From Pikeienuella piscinae (GTDB lineage: Bacteria; Pseudomonadota; Alphaproteobacteria; Rhodobacterales; Rhodobacteraceae): a stretch of 64,000 nucleotides of DNA. Made by a program: the position numbers and the translations under genes. This document shows positions 1 to 8,432 of this stretch, piece by piece; the stretch's first letter is position 1; every line of letters starts with the position of its first letter. Below the pieces are notes generated by a model that saw nothing but the letters and a program-made list of their open reading frames with translations, was not told the origin of the DNA and made no database searches. Where the stretch lies: NCBI RefSeq assembly GCF_011044155.1, contig NZ_CP049056.1, forward strand, positions 4,034,001-4,098,000, read 5' to 3'.

Positions 1-73
1 GACCGCCGGCCAAAGACGAACCGCCCCGCCAGAGGGCGGACGCGACGACAGAGAGAGAAGGAGATTGTGAGAC

Positions 74-1552
74 ATGGCGACGGATATCGAACGTTTCGTG
101 GAGGCCGAGGGGCGCGACGAGAAGATAAAGGCGGTTCGCGCGAAGATCGACGAGCTCGGCATCGAATATCTCTACCTGCAGTTCGTGTCCGTCACCGGCA
201 AGATCATGGGCAAGGGCATCCCCTCCGACCATTGGGAGAGCGTCGCAAAAAAGGGCTTTCAGCTCGTCTATGGCGCGACGATGAACCTCTTCACCAACCG
301 GGCGGGCGAATACCTGGGCTACGGGCCTGAGGCGGCGGAGCTGATCGGCGTGCCGGAGCCGGAAACCTTCATGCAGCTGCCCTGGGCGCCGGAAATCGGG
401 CGCTTTTACTGCACGCTTTTCCGCAATCGTGAGGAAAAGGAGAATCCGGGCGGCTATCTGACCGCGGATTGCCGCGGCAACCTTCGCCGGCTGCACGAGC
501 AGTTCAAGGAAAAGCACAAGGGCCTCAGCCTTCGCATCGGCACCGAGCCGGAGATGATGTGGCTCAAGTTCGATGAGAACGGCAAACCGCGAGACGGTTA
601 TTCGAAGCCCTTCTGCTATCATATCGACCAGTTCGAAAGCCTGCGCCCGGTTTCCCTCCAGGTGATCCGCTACGCCCGGAAGATGGGCCTCGACATGATC
701 CAGGGCGACCATGAGGACGCGCCGGGCCAGCTCGAACTCAACTGGATGTTCGACGATGTGCTGCGCAACGCCGACAGGCTCACGACCTATCGCCAGATCT
801 GCGCGCAGGTGGCGCGCGAGAACGGCATCTTCGCCTGCTTCATGTCGAAACCGTTCATGGGCGTCTCGGCCTCCGGCTGCCATCACAACATGTCGCTCTG
901 GCGCGGCGGCGAGGATGAGTTCGTCAAGTGCGGGAACGACCCGGACAGCCTGCCGGGCGCGCGTGAGAATTACATGTATGTGAAGGGCGGCGACAACACC
1001 TTCATGCCCGACGGCGACGACCCGCAGATGCCGCAGAAGGCCGGGCTCGACGCGATTGGCGGCATTGTCCATCACCTGAGGGCGCTCACGGCGATCGGGT
1101 GTTCGACGGTGAACTCCTATCGCCGGCTCTGGGACACGGGTTTCTGGGCGCCGGTCTTCGCGGACTGGGGGTTCCAGAACCGCACCACCGGACTCCGGGT
1201 CTCCGCGCCCGGCCGGTTCGAATACCGTTCGGTCGACAGCATGGTGAACCCCTACATCATGGGCTCGACGATCCTCGCGGCCGCCGATGACGGGATCGAT
1301 AACAAGATCGACCCCGGCGCGCCGGAGGAGCGGAACATCTACGAGGCGATGGAGCAGGGCAAGATCGTCAAGAAACTGCCGATGTCGCTTGGCGAGGCGC
1401 TGGAGGCGCTGGAGAAGGACGAGGTCGTCCAGCGCGGCATGCCGGGCGAGATGTACCGGCTCTATCACGAGTACAAATCCGACGAGTGGGCGCGCTTCAT
1501 GTCCACCGTCACCGACTGGGACAAGGACACCTACATGGAATGTCTGCCCTGA
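74..1552 (+). CDS. gmaS: Glutamine synthetase family protein, probable gamma-glutamylmethylamide synthetase (GlnT-like)
   Basis: A 492-aa glutamine-synthetase-fold ligase. Visible motifs are TEPE (157-160), the metal/glutamate segment EDAPGQLELN (214-223), the ATP-loop equivalent SASGCHHNMSLW (265-276) and the arginine segment NSYRRL (about 347-352). It is longer than the roughly 440 aa I expect for GmaS or GlnT. The start is set by AAGGAG about 8-13 bases upstream. It lies directly upstream of mgsABC and in the same locus as tmm and tdm, so the inferred reaction is ATP-dependent ligation of methylamine to glutamate, giving gamma-glutamylmethylamide for N-methylglutamate synthase. The fold is certain. 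The substrate is inferred, because close homologues (GlnT) are annotated as ammonia ligases and sequence alone cannot separate them. Confidence 0.8.
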   Translation: MATDIERFVEAEGRDEKIKAVRAKIDELGIEYLYLQFVSVTGKIMGKGIPSDHWESVAKKGFQLVYGATMNLFTNRAGEYLGYGPEAAELIGVPEPETFMQLPWAPEIGRFYCTLFRNREEKENPGGYLTADCRGNLRRLHEQFKEKHKGLSLRIGTEPEMMWLKFDENGKPRDGYSKPFCYHIDQFESLRPVSLQVIRYARKMGLDMIQGDHEDAPGQLELNWMFDDVLRNADRLTTYRQICAQVARENGIFACFMSKPFMGVSASGCHHNMSLWRGGEDEFVKCGNDPDSLPGARENYMYVKGGDNTFMPDGDDPQMPQKAGLDAIGGIVHHLRALTAIGCSTVNSYRRLWDTGFWAPVFADWGFQNRTTGLRVSAPGRFEYRSVDSMVNPYIMGSTILAAADDGIDNKIDPGAPEERNIYEAMEQGKIVKKLPMSLGEALEALEKDEVVQRGMPGEMYRLYHEYKSDEWARFMSTVTDWDKDTYMECLP

Positions 1553-1567
1553 TCGGAAGCTTTGCGG

Positions 1568-1585
1568 CGGCGCGAACCCGCGCCG
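1568..1585 (+). promoter_or_regulatory. Intergenic hairpin between gmaS and mgsA
   Basis: A perfect 7-bp stem CGGCGCG with loop AACC lies in the 68-base gap. No T-run follows, so it is more likely an mRNA-stabilising or attenuating stem-loop than a terminator. It could adjust gmaS levels relative to mgsABC. Confidence 0.4.
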
Positions 1586-1620
1586 TCCGGTCCCCAAACC
1601 TGATGGGAGGCGCAACCTGA

Positions 1621-2556
1621 ATGTGCGGAATCGCTGGACTAATTCACAAAGGCAAGAGTTCCAATGTCGGCGGTGAGATGACCGCGATGCTGCAGGCGTT
1701 GAAGCATCGTGGGCCTGACAGCACCGGTTATGCGGTTTACGGCGCGCCGGTCGAGGGCGATTACGTCATGCGCCTCAAGGTGGCGGAGGCCGACGACATG
1801 GCCAGGGGCCGCGGCGCCCACAAGCTGATCGAGGGCCGGGTCGCCGCGGTCGACGAGATCCTCGCCGAGCATGGCGCGGAGGTGAAGTCGAAGGAGAGCG
1901 CGACCGAATACGCGCTCCGCTATGTCATCAGCCACGCCGGCGACACCGCGAAGCTGGCCGCGCATATCGAGGAGACCGGAGGCGTCGAGATCCTCTCGTT
2001 GGGCAACGGGCTGGAGCTGATCAAGGATCTCGGCGACGCCGCCGATGTCGCCGGGCTCTACGGACTCAACGAATTTCAGGGCACGCACGGCATCGGCCAC
2101 ACGCGGATGGCGACGGAATCAGATGTCGATATCCGCTCCGCGCATCCCTACTGGGCCTTTCCCTATAACGACGTCTCCGTCGTTCATAACGGCCAGATCA
2201 CCAATTACTGGAACATGCGCCGGCAGATGGAGCGTGGGGGGCACCGGTTCATGTCCGATTGCGACTCGGAGCTGCTGGCGGTCTACACCGCGCACAACCT
2301 CGCCAACGGGGTAGAGCTGGAGGACAGTCTCCGCCGGTCGATCGAGGAGATCGACGGCGTATTCACCTATCTGGTGGCGACGAAGGACCAGCTCGGCATG
2401 GCGAAGGACACGATGGCGGCGAAGCCGCTCGTTCTCTACGAGAGCGACGACATGATCGCCATGGCTTCGGAGGAGGTGGCGATCCGCGCCATCCTTCCGC
2501 AGGAAATCGACACCACCGATCCCTATGACGAGGAGGTGCGGGTATGGCGGGCGTGA
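1621..2556 (+). CDS. mgsA: N-methylglutamate synthase subunit A / GlxB-type class II glutamine amidotransferase
   Basis: A 311-aa protein that begins MCGIAG. After removal of Met the N-terminal Cys is the nucleophile of class II (Ntn) glutaminases. GIGHTRMAT (about 156-164) and HNGQITN (about 189-195) are the expected glutamine-binding elements. It corresponds to the N-terminal domain of glutamate synthase GltB, split out as a separate subunit (GlxB/MgsA). The mgsB start codon lies inside its last codons (13-base overlap), so the two are translationally coupled. Within MgsABC the inferred role is to release the amine from the gamma-glutamyl amide supplied by GmaS. A general glutamate-synthase-like role (GlxB) is the alternative. 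Confidence 0.85.
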   Translation: MCGIAGLIHKGKSSNVGGEMTAMLQALKHRGPDSTGYAVYGAPVEGDYVMRLKVAEADDMARGRGAHKLIEGRVAAVDEILAEHGAEVKSKESATEYALRYVISHAGDTAKLAAHIEETGGVEILSLGNGLELIKDLGDAADVAGLYGLNEFQGTHGIGHTRMATESDVDIRSAHPYWAFPYNDVSVVHNGQITNYWNMRRQMERGGHRFMSDCDSELLAVYTAHNLANGVELEDSLRRSIEEIDGVFTYLVATKDQLGMAKDTMAAKPLVLYESDDMIAMASEEVAIRAILPQEIDTTDPYDEEVRVWRA

Positions 2557-3413
2557 GCGACGCTGAACTGAAGACGATGACGCAGGAGGAGCGCGTCACC
2601 GCGCTCGGCATGCGCACGGAGCAGCTGACCGGCCGCTCCATGTTCATCGAGTTCGACGAGGCTGCGGAGGAGCGTTTCACCTATCCCTGGGCGCCCGAGG
2701 TCGATTTCAACAAGCGCACCGAGATCGACACCGGCGAGATGACGACGACCGAGGTGAACCGGAAGATCCGCGCCCTGATGGCGGAGGGCTACGGGACCAT
2801 CGTCCTGAAGGATCCGCGCGGCAAGCATTCGGTCGGGACCGGCATTCTCAGCCGCCTCAACCTGATCATCGAAGGCTCGATCGGCTATTTCGGCGTCGGC
2901 CTGATCGACGGGCCGAACGTGCGCATCACCGGCCGGGTCGGCTGGTCCTGCGGCGAGAACATGATGTCGGGCTCGGTGGTGATCGAGAAGAACGCGGGCT
3001 CCACCTTCGGCGCGGCGATTCGCGGCGGCGATCTCGTCTGTCGCGGCTCGGTCGGCTCGCGCACCGGCATCGACATGAAGGGCGGCACGATCATCGTCGG
3101 CGGCGACACCGGCGCGCTTTCGGGCTTCATGATGCAGCGCGGGCGCATGGTCGTCTGCGGAAACGCCGGCAAGAATCTCGGCGACAGCATGTATGACGGC
3201 ACGATCTTCGTCGGCGGCGAGATCAAGTCGCTCGGGGTCGACGCGGTCGAGGCGGAAAAGACCGATCTCGACAAGGCCTGGCTGACGCGGAAGCTGACGC
3301 AATACGGGCTGATCGACGAGCGCGGCGTCGATCACTTCACCAAGGTCGTTTCCGGCAAGATGCTCTGGAACTACGACAATCTCGAACCCACCGAAAAGAA
3401 AATGATCCTTTGA
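2544..3413 (+). CDS. mgsB: N-methylglutamate synthase subunit B / GlxC (GltB C-terminal GXGXG domain)
   Basis: A 289-aa protein made largely of the right-handed beta-helix repeats of the glutamate synthase C-terminal domain. Recurrent Gly-rich turns (GRVGWSCGENMMSGS, RGSVGSRTGIDMKGGT, VGGDTGALSGF) mark the GXGXG repeats from about 100 to 230. The family has a structural role, linking glutaminase and synthase domains. The start at 2544 overlaps the end of mgsA. The 18-base gap to mgsC contains CAGGAGG, a strong ribosome site. Together with MgsA and MgsC it recreates GltB as three polypeptides. Confidence 0.85.
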   Translation: MAGVSDAELKTMTQEERVTALGMRTEQLTGRSMFIEFDEAAEERFTYPWAPEVDFNKRTEIDTGEMTTTEVNRKIRALMAEGYGTIVLKDPRGKHSVGTGILSRLNLIIEGSIGYFGVGLIDGPNVRITGRVGWSCGENMMSGSVVIEKNAGSTFGAAIRGGDLVCRGSVGSRTGIDMKGGTIIVGGDTGALSGFMMQRGRMVVCGNAGKNLGDSMYDGTIFVGGEIKSLGVDAVEAEKTDLDKAWLTRKLTQYGLIDERGVDHFTKVVSGKMLWNYDNLEPTEKKMIL

Positions 3414-3431
3414 CCTCAGGAGGCTCCACCC

Positions 3432-4796
3432 ATGGCTGACGGCGACATGCCAACGAAGAAGCCCCTGAACCGGGACACGTACCGGCTGGGCAATTCCTTC
3501 ATCTTCCCACCTCATGTGATGGACGACATCCATGTGAAGGCCGAACTCGGCCGCTACCGGATGCGGGGATTCTCGCTCTTCAAGAAAATCCCGCACTGGG
3601 ACGACCTGACCTTCCTGCCAGGCACGCTGACGCGGTTCGTCATCGAGGGCTATCGCGAGAAATGTGATACGAAAACGGTGATCGGGCCGCGGGCGAAACG
3701 GCCGATCGAGCTGGACATTCCGGTCTATGTGACGGGCATGAGCTTCGGCGCGCTGTCCTACGAGGCGAAGACGGCGCTGGCGCGCGGCGCGACGATGGCG
3801 GGGACGGCGACCTGCTCGGGCGAGGGCGGGATGATCCCCGACGAGCGGCGCTATTCCTCCAAATGGTTCTATCAGAACATCCAGTCGCGCTACGGCTTCA
3901 ACCCGCACCACCTGATGCTGGCGGACGGGTGCGAGTTCTTTATCGGGCAGGGCTGCAAGGTCGGGCTCGGCGGGCACTTGATGGGCCAGAAGGTGACCGA
4001 TCAGGTGGCCGAGATGCGGAGCCTGCCGGCCGGGATCGACCAGCGCTCTCCGGCCCGGCATCCGGACTGGCTGGGCCCGGACGATCTGGCGCTGAAGATC
4101 CAGGAGATCAGGGAGGCGACCGACTGGCAGATTCCGATCCAGCTCAAGCTCGGCGCCGCGCGCGTCTATGACGATGTGCGCATGGCGGTGAAGTGCGACC
4201 CGGACAGCATCTATATCGACGGCATGGAGGGCAGCACCGGGGCCGGGCCGCATCTGGCGACCGAGGATACCGGCGTTCCCGGCATGGCGGCGATCCGGCA
4301 GGCGCGCCGCGCCATCGACGATCTCGGCAAGCGGGGTGAGATTTCGCTGGTCTACGCCGGCGGGATCAGGAACGGCGCCGACGTCGCGAAGGCGATCGCG
4401 CTCGGGGCGGACGCCATCGCCCTCGGCCATTCGATGATGATGGCTCTCAATTGCAACAAGGATATTCCGGAAGCGAACTTCCAGGAGGAGATCGGCGTCG
4501 AGCCAGGGTATTGCTATCACTGCCATACCGGTCGCTGTCCGGTCGGCGTCGCGACGCAGGACCCCAAGCTGCGCGCCCGGCTCGACCCGGATGCGGCGGC
4601 GGAGCGGGTCTACAATTTCCTCCACACGCTGACCATCGAGGCGCAACTTTTCGCGCGCGCCTGCGGCAAGACCAACATCCACTCGCTGGAGCCCGAGGAC
4701 CTCGCGGCGCTCACGATGGAGTCGAGCGCGATGGCGGGGGTTCCCCTGGCCGGCACCAACATGACCGTCGGCGTCGAAGATTATCATCATCTCTGA
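3432..4796 (+). CDS. mgsC: N-methylglutamate synthase subunit C / GlxD (FMN-binding glutamate synthase domain)
   Basis: A 454-aa protein matching the FMN-binding synthase domain of GltB (TIM barrel). Features include YVTGMSFGALSYEAK (about 98-112), DGMEGSTGAGP (about 259-269), a Gly-rich phosphate-binding stretch (YAGGIRNGADVAKAIALGAD) and a Cys cluster CYHCHTGRCPVG (about 361-372) of the type that holds the 3Fe-4S cluster. It is the catalytic subunit, expected to reductively transfer the amine onto 2-oxoglutarate. It is the last recognised member of gmaS-mgsABC. A 12-base gap with an AAAGGAGG ribosome site leads into an unrecognised small gene. Confidence 0.87.
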   Translation: MADGDMPTKKPLNRDTYRLGNSFIFPPHVMDDIHVKAELGRYRMRGFSLFKKIPHWDDLTFLPGTLTRFVIEGYREKCDTKTVIGPRAKRPIELDIPVYVTGMSFGALSYEAKTALARGATMAGTATCSGEGGMIPDERRYSSKWFYQNIQSRYGFNPHHLMLADGCEFFIGQGCKVGLGGHLMGQKVTDQVAEMRSLPAGIDQRSPARHPDWLGPDDLALKIQEIREATDWQIPIQLKLGAARVYDDVRMAVKCDPDSIYIDGMEGSTGAGPHLATEDTGVPGMAAIRQARRAIDDLGKRGEISLVYAGGIRNGADVAKAIALGADAIALGHSMMMALNCNKDIPEANFQEEIGVEPGYCYHCHTGRCPVGVATQDPKLRARLDPDAAAERVYNFLHTLTIEAQLFARACGKTNIHSLEPEDLAALTMESSAMAGVPLAGTNMTVGVEDYHHL

Positions 4797-4808
4797 AAGG
4801 AGGCCGCC

Positions 4809-5222
4809 ATGGCGGGAACGCAATATCGCGGATCCGAAATCGAGGATGTCGACCAGTTCCGCAAGGACGCGAAAGGGCTCGCGTCCGAGCGCGAGAAGGA
4901 GATCGGCCAGCACATCGGCTATCGCTATGATGTCAACCTCGTCCCCGATTACGAGCGCATCACCCCGTTTCTGAAGAAATATATCGAGGTGATGGGCTGG
5001 GACGACCTCAACTGGCTCGAAGACATCCACATGGGTTACGAGGAAGGCGCCGCCGCGGTGTTCGACCGCAACATCAACGGCTGGGTCCGGGTGCCGGAGC
5101 ATATCGAACTGCCCGACAACCAGCAGGATCGCGACATGCTCGCGCGCGAGCTGCTGGTGAAGTTCCAGATGTCCGACCGTCACCCGCTCGGGACGCTGCG
5201 AAAGGCGTATTCGAAGTTCTGA
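4809..5222 (+). CDS. Conserved-looking orphan in the mgs operon, 137 aa
   Basis: I do not recognise this family. It is a soluble, charged protein without signal peptide or membrane segment. It is acidic and helix-rich at the N-terminus (about 1-45), then has aromatic-rich segments (EVMGWDDLNWLEDIHMGYEEG, WVRVPEHIELPD) and a basic C-terminal tail. It has a strong ribosome site (AAAGGAGG), starts 12 bases after mgsC and ends 16 bases before the nitrilase gene, so it is almost certainly cotranscribed. It could be an accessory or regulatory subunit of the split glutamate synthase, but there is no motif evidence for that. Confidence 0.75.
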   Translation: MAGTQYRGSEIEDVDQFRKDAKGLASEREKEIGQHIGYRYDVNLVPDYERITPFLKKYIEVMGWDDLNWLEDIHMGYEEGAAAVFDRNINGWVRVPEHIELPDNQQDRDMLARELLVKFQMSDRHPLGTLRKAYSKF

Positions 5223-5238
5223 CGAAAGGACCGAACCG

Positions 5239-6093
5239 ATGCCGACCGCTGAAATCGCCTGCCTTCAGACCCGCGTCACGCCGGATTTCGAAACCGCGCT
5301 GGCGGAGGCGCTGGGGCTGGGCGAGGAGGCGGTCGCCGCGGGCGCGGAATTCCTTCTGCTCCCGGAATATTGCGGCGGGCTGACCAGCGACGGCGCGGCC
5401 CTGCGCCCGCCCGCGGCGCCGGAGGCGGAGCATCCGGTGCTGGCGGGGCTGAGGGATTTCGCGGCGAAGCGCGGCGTCTGGCTGATGGTCGGCTCGGTCG
5501 CGGTGACGGGGCCGGGCGGCAAGATCGTGAACCGGGGTTTCGTTCTCGACGCGGCGGGCGCGATCGTCAGCCGCTATGACAAGATCCACATGTTCGACAT
5601 CCAGCTTTCCGCGGCGGAGGCGGTGCGCGAAAGCGCGCTGGTCTCGCCGGGCGATGCGGCGGTGGTGGTGGAGACGCCCTTCGGCCGCGTGGGGCACACG
5701 ATCTGTTATGATCTCAGGTTTCCGCATCTCTACCGCGACCTCGCGCAGGCCGGGGCGGAGATCCTGACCGCGCCGGCCGCCTTCACGAAAAAGACCGGCG
5801 AGGCGCACTGGCATATCCTCAACCGCGCGCGGGCGGTGGAGAACCTGGCCTGGATGGTCTCGCCCTGCGCGGTCGGGGACGTGCCCGGCGGCGGGGAAGC
5901 CTACGGCCATTCGCTGGTGGTCGCCCCCTGGGGCGACATCGTCGCCGAGGGTGGCGACGGGCCCGGCGTAGTGCGCGCCACGCTCGATCTGACGGCGCCC
6001 GCGGCGGCGCGCGAGCGGATTCCAAGTCTGGATCACGACAGGGCGTTCCGGTCCGCCGGAGCAGCGGGAAAGAGGGCTGCAAACGCCGCATAA
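5239..6093 (+). CDS. Carbon-nitrogen hydrolase (nitrilase superfamily amidase)
   Basis: A 284-aa nitrilase-superfamily enzyme with the full catalytic triad: Glu43 (LLLPEY), Lys115 (RYDKIHMFD) and Cys156 (HTICYDLRFP). YDKIHMFD and ICYDLRFPHLYR are typical of the Nit/omega-amidase branch, which hydrolyses small aliphatic amides such as 2-oxoglutaramate. It is likely cytoplasmic. It sits in the gmaS-mgs operon, 16 bases after the orphan gene. A role in hydrolysing an amide made from gamma-glutamylmethylamide, or its oxo-derivative after transamination, would fit, but that is inference. Confidence 0.85.
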   Translation: MPTAEIACLQTRVTPDFETALAEALGLGEEAVAAGAEFLLLPEYCGGLTSDGAALRPPAAPEAEHPVLAGLRDFAAKRGVWLMVGSVAVTGPGGKIVNRGFVLDAAGAIVSRYDKIHMFDIQLSAAEAVRESALVSPGDAAVVVETPFGRVGHTICYDLRFPHLYRDLAQAGAEILTAPAAFTKKTGEAHWHILNRARAVENLAWMVSPCAVGDVPGGGEAYGHSLVVAPWGDIVAEGGDGPGVVRATLDLTAPAAARERIPSLDHDRAFRSAGAAGKRAANAA

Positions 6094-6126
6094 GCGGTAG
6101 AAAATCCGACGAGGGAGGGGAATGAT

Positions 6127-7740
6127 ATGAGCTTGAACGAAGCGACGACAGGTGCGGGAGAAGCGCCGGGGCTTCATCGCGCGATCGGCTGGGGCCAGGC
6201 GTTCTGGCTGGCGAGCGGGGTGCCGGCGCTGGTCCTGTTTTCGATCGGCGGGATCGCGGCGACGATCGGCAACCCGTCATGGGTCGTCTGGATCCTGTCG
6301 GTGTCATTCGGCTTCATCCAGGCTTTTGTCTACGCGGAGATCGCGGGGCTTTTCCCCTCGAAGAGCGGCGGCGCCTCGGTCTACGGCGCGGCGGCGTGGG
6401 TGCGTTATGGCAAGATGATCGCGCCGCTCTCGGTCTGGTGCAACTGGCTGGCCTGGACGCCGGTGCTGGCGATCGGCGGCGGACTCGCGGCGGGGTATAT
6501 CCTGACCGTCTTCTTCGACGCGGATTCCGCGGTGCGGGCGTGGGAGATCACGTTGCTCGATCTCGGCTCGCTGAAAGAGGGCCTGACGCTGCGGATCGAC
6601 GCGACCTTCCTTCTTGGCGCGCTGATCCTGCTGGCCGTTTTCGCCATTCAGCATGGCGGCGTGCTCAGGGCGGCGAAATTCCAGATGATCGTCGGAATCG
6701 CGGTGGTCGTGCCGTTGCTGATCGTCGGCATCGTGCCGCTGATCTCCGGCGATGTGCTGGCGTCGAACCTCCTGCCGCTGAAACCGCTCGCCTTCGGACC
6801 CGACGGCGCGGTGACCGAAGGGGTCTGGGACATTCCGGGCTGGACGCTATTCCTCGGCGGTCTCTTCATCGCGGCGTGGTCGGCCTACGCCTTCGAGACG
6901 GCGATCTGCTACACGTCGGAATTCCGCAACCCGGCGTCCGACACCAGCAAGGCGATCCTGGGCGCCGGGCTGCTCTGCATCCTCGTCTACACGCTGGTTC
7001 CGCTGACCTTTCAGGGCGTACTCGGCGTCGACGGCATGTTGCAGGACGGCATCGTCGACGGCTCCGCGGTGGCGGGCGCGATGGCGGGGATGGTCGGCGG
7101 CGGCTCGTTCATCTTCGGGCTGATGGTGATCATGCTCATCCTCGCGCTTCTGCTCGCGGTGATGACGTCGATGGCGGGGTCCTCGCGCACGCTCTATCAG
7201 GGGTCGGTGGACGGCTGGCTGCCGCGCTATCTCGGCAGGGCCAACGAGCACGGCGCGCCGACGCACGCGATGTGGACCGACTTCGCCTTCAACCTCATCC
7301 TGCTGATGATGTCGGATTACCTCTTCGTGCTGGCGGTCTCCAACTGCTGTTACCTGATCTTCAACTTCCTGAACCTGAACGCGGGCTGGATTCACCGGAT
7401 CGACAGCGCCGAGACGAAACGGCCCTGGCGCTGCCCGACACCGATCATGGCGGTCGCGGTGCTGCTTTCCTTCGTCAACGCGCTGCTGCTCGGCGCCGGC
7501 GCGAATGTCTGGGGCGAGGGCACGCTGATGTCGGGCGTCATCGCCGCGGCGCTGATCCTGCCGGTGTTCGCCTTCCGCCATTACGTTCAGGACAAGGGCG
7601 TCTTTCCAAAGCAGATGCTGCTCGACCTTCATGTATCGTCGCGCGACCTCAGCATTCGACGGGCGGGCGTGAAACCTTACCTGGCGCTGGCGGCGGGTAT
7701 CGCCGTCGCCGTCTTCGGCAACATGGTGTTCCACCTGTGA
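6127..7740 (+). CDS. APC-family amino acid/amine permease
   Basis: A 537-aa polytopic membrane protein with about 12 hydrophobic segments. The N-terminal part (WGQAFWLASGVPALVLFSIGG, about 19-39) and the Ser/Gly-rich first helices match the amino acid-polyamine-organocation superfamily. The start is preceded by GAGGGAGGG. It follows the nitrilase gene by 33 bases and probably belongs to the same transcription unit. It could import methylamine, a methylated amino acid or another nitrogen compound feeding the mgs pathway. The substrate cannot be read from the sequence. Confidence 0.85.
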   Translation: MSLNEATTGAGEAPGLHRAIGWGQAFWLASGVPALVLFSIGGIAATIGNPSWVVWILSVSFGFIQAFVYAEIAGLFPSKSGGASVYGAAAWVRYGKMIAPLSVWCNWLAWTPVLAIGGGLAAGYILTVFFDADSAVRAWEITLLDLGSLKEGLTLRIDATFLLGALILLAVFAIQHGGVLRAAKFQMIVGIAVVVPLLIVGIVPLISGDVLASNLLPLKPLAFGPDGAVTEGVWDIPGWTLFLGGLFIAAWSAYAFETAICYTSEFRNPASDTSKAILGAGLLCILVYTLVPLTFQGVLGVDGMLQDGIVDGSAVAGAMAGMVGGGSFIFGLMVIMLILALLLAVMTSMAGSSRTLYQGSVDGWLPRYLGRANEHGAPTHAMWTDFAFNLILLMMSDYLFVLAVSNCCYLIFNFLNLNAGWIHRIDSAETKRPWRCPTPIMAVAVLLSFVNALLLGAGANVWGEGTLMSGVIAAALILPVFAFRHYVQDKGVFPKQMLLDLHVSSRDLSIRRAGVKPYLALAAGIAVAVFGNMVFHL

Positions 7741-7801
7741 GCGCAGCGCGGGCATCTGGCTGGCGCGCCCCGTGCGCCGGCGTCGCGCGGGGGGGATCGC
7801 C

Positions 7802-8392
7802 GTGATCTCCCTCGCCGCGGAATTCGGGATCCCGCCGGAGCGCTCGGCCCTGCGCTCCGGCTTTCTTGGCTGGCAATGCCGGGTGCGGCAGATGATGATG
7901 CGCGAGGGCGGCGGCCGACCGTCCGACGCGGTGATGCCGGAGGTTACGCTCGACGGCGAGGACGCGCCCCTCGGGCGGATCATCACGGTGCTCTCGAAAG
8001 CGCCGGCATGGTCGGTGACGCCGGAGCTGACGCATATCGCGAAAAAGACCAACGATCCGATGAAATGGAGAGAAGAGGCGCTGACCTTTTTCTCCGCGAC
8101 CTATTTTCAGCGCCCGCATGAATTTTCCGACATCCTGACGGCGAGCTTCGCGCCAGGCTCCGAAGGCGCGGCGCGGCTGCGCGCGGCGCCCGGCGTCACG
8201 CTTTCCTTCGACGCCTATGGCCAGCGCTATGATCTTTCGTGCAAGGTCTGGAAACTGGCGCGGCGCAACCCGCTGCGCGCCGCGACGATAGCGCATAACC
8301 GGCTGTTCAACCCCGCTTTGCATCCGGACGCCGATATCCTCGGCTTCGAGCCCGATTGGGAGAAATCCACCGCCGATCCCGCGCCGGCCTGA
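7802..8392 (+). CDS. Conserved hypothetical protein, about 196 aa, between permease and tmm
   Basis: I do not recognise a named family. The GTG at 7802 is preferred because GGGGGGAT precedes it and the protein then starts [29 protein letters not shown]. An upstream in-frame start exists at 7772. The protein is soluble, Arg-rich near the N-terminus, with a central segment [21 protein letters not shown] and no Cys motif or signal peptide. It starts 62 bases after the permease gene and ends 41 bases before tmm, so it may be part of the methylamine unit. Confidence 0.6.
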   Translation: MISLAAEFGIPPERSALRSGFLGWQCRVRQMMMREGGGRPSDAVMPEVTLDGEDAPLGRIITVLSKAPAWSVTPELTHIAKKTNDPMKWREEALTFFSATYFQRPHEFSDILTASFAPGSEGAARLRAAPGVTLSFDAYGQRYDLSCKVWKLARRNPLRAATIAHNRLFNPALHPDADILGFEPDWEKSTADPAPA

Positions 8393-8432
8393 GCCGCGCC
8401 CGGCGCAAGAAGTGAAAAAAGGAGAACGAGAT

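Noticed and set aside
2523-5183. An 886-codon open frame on the minus strand
   Set aside because: It is the antisense of mgsB, mgsC and the orphan gene, which have convincing family motifs and ribosome sites. The translated frame has His/Arg/Leu-rich low-complexity character typical of antisense GC-rich DNA.
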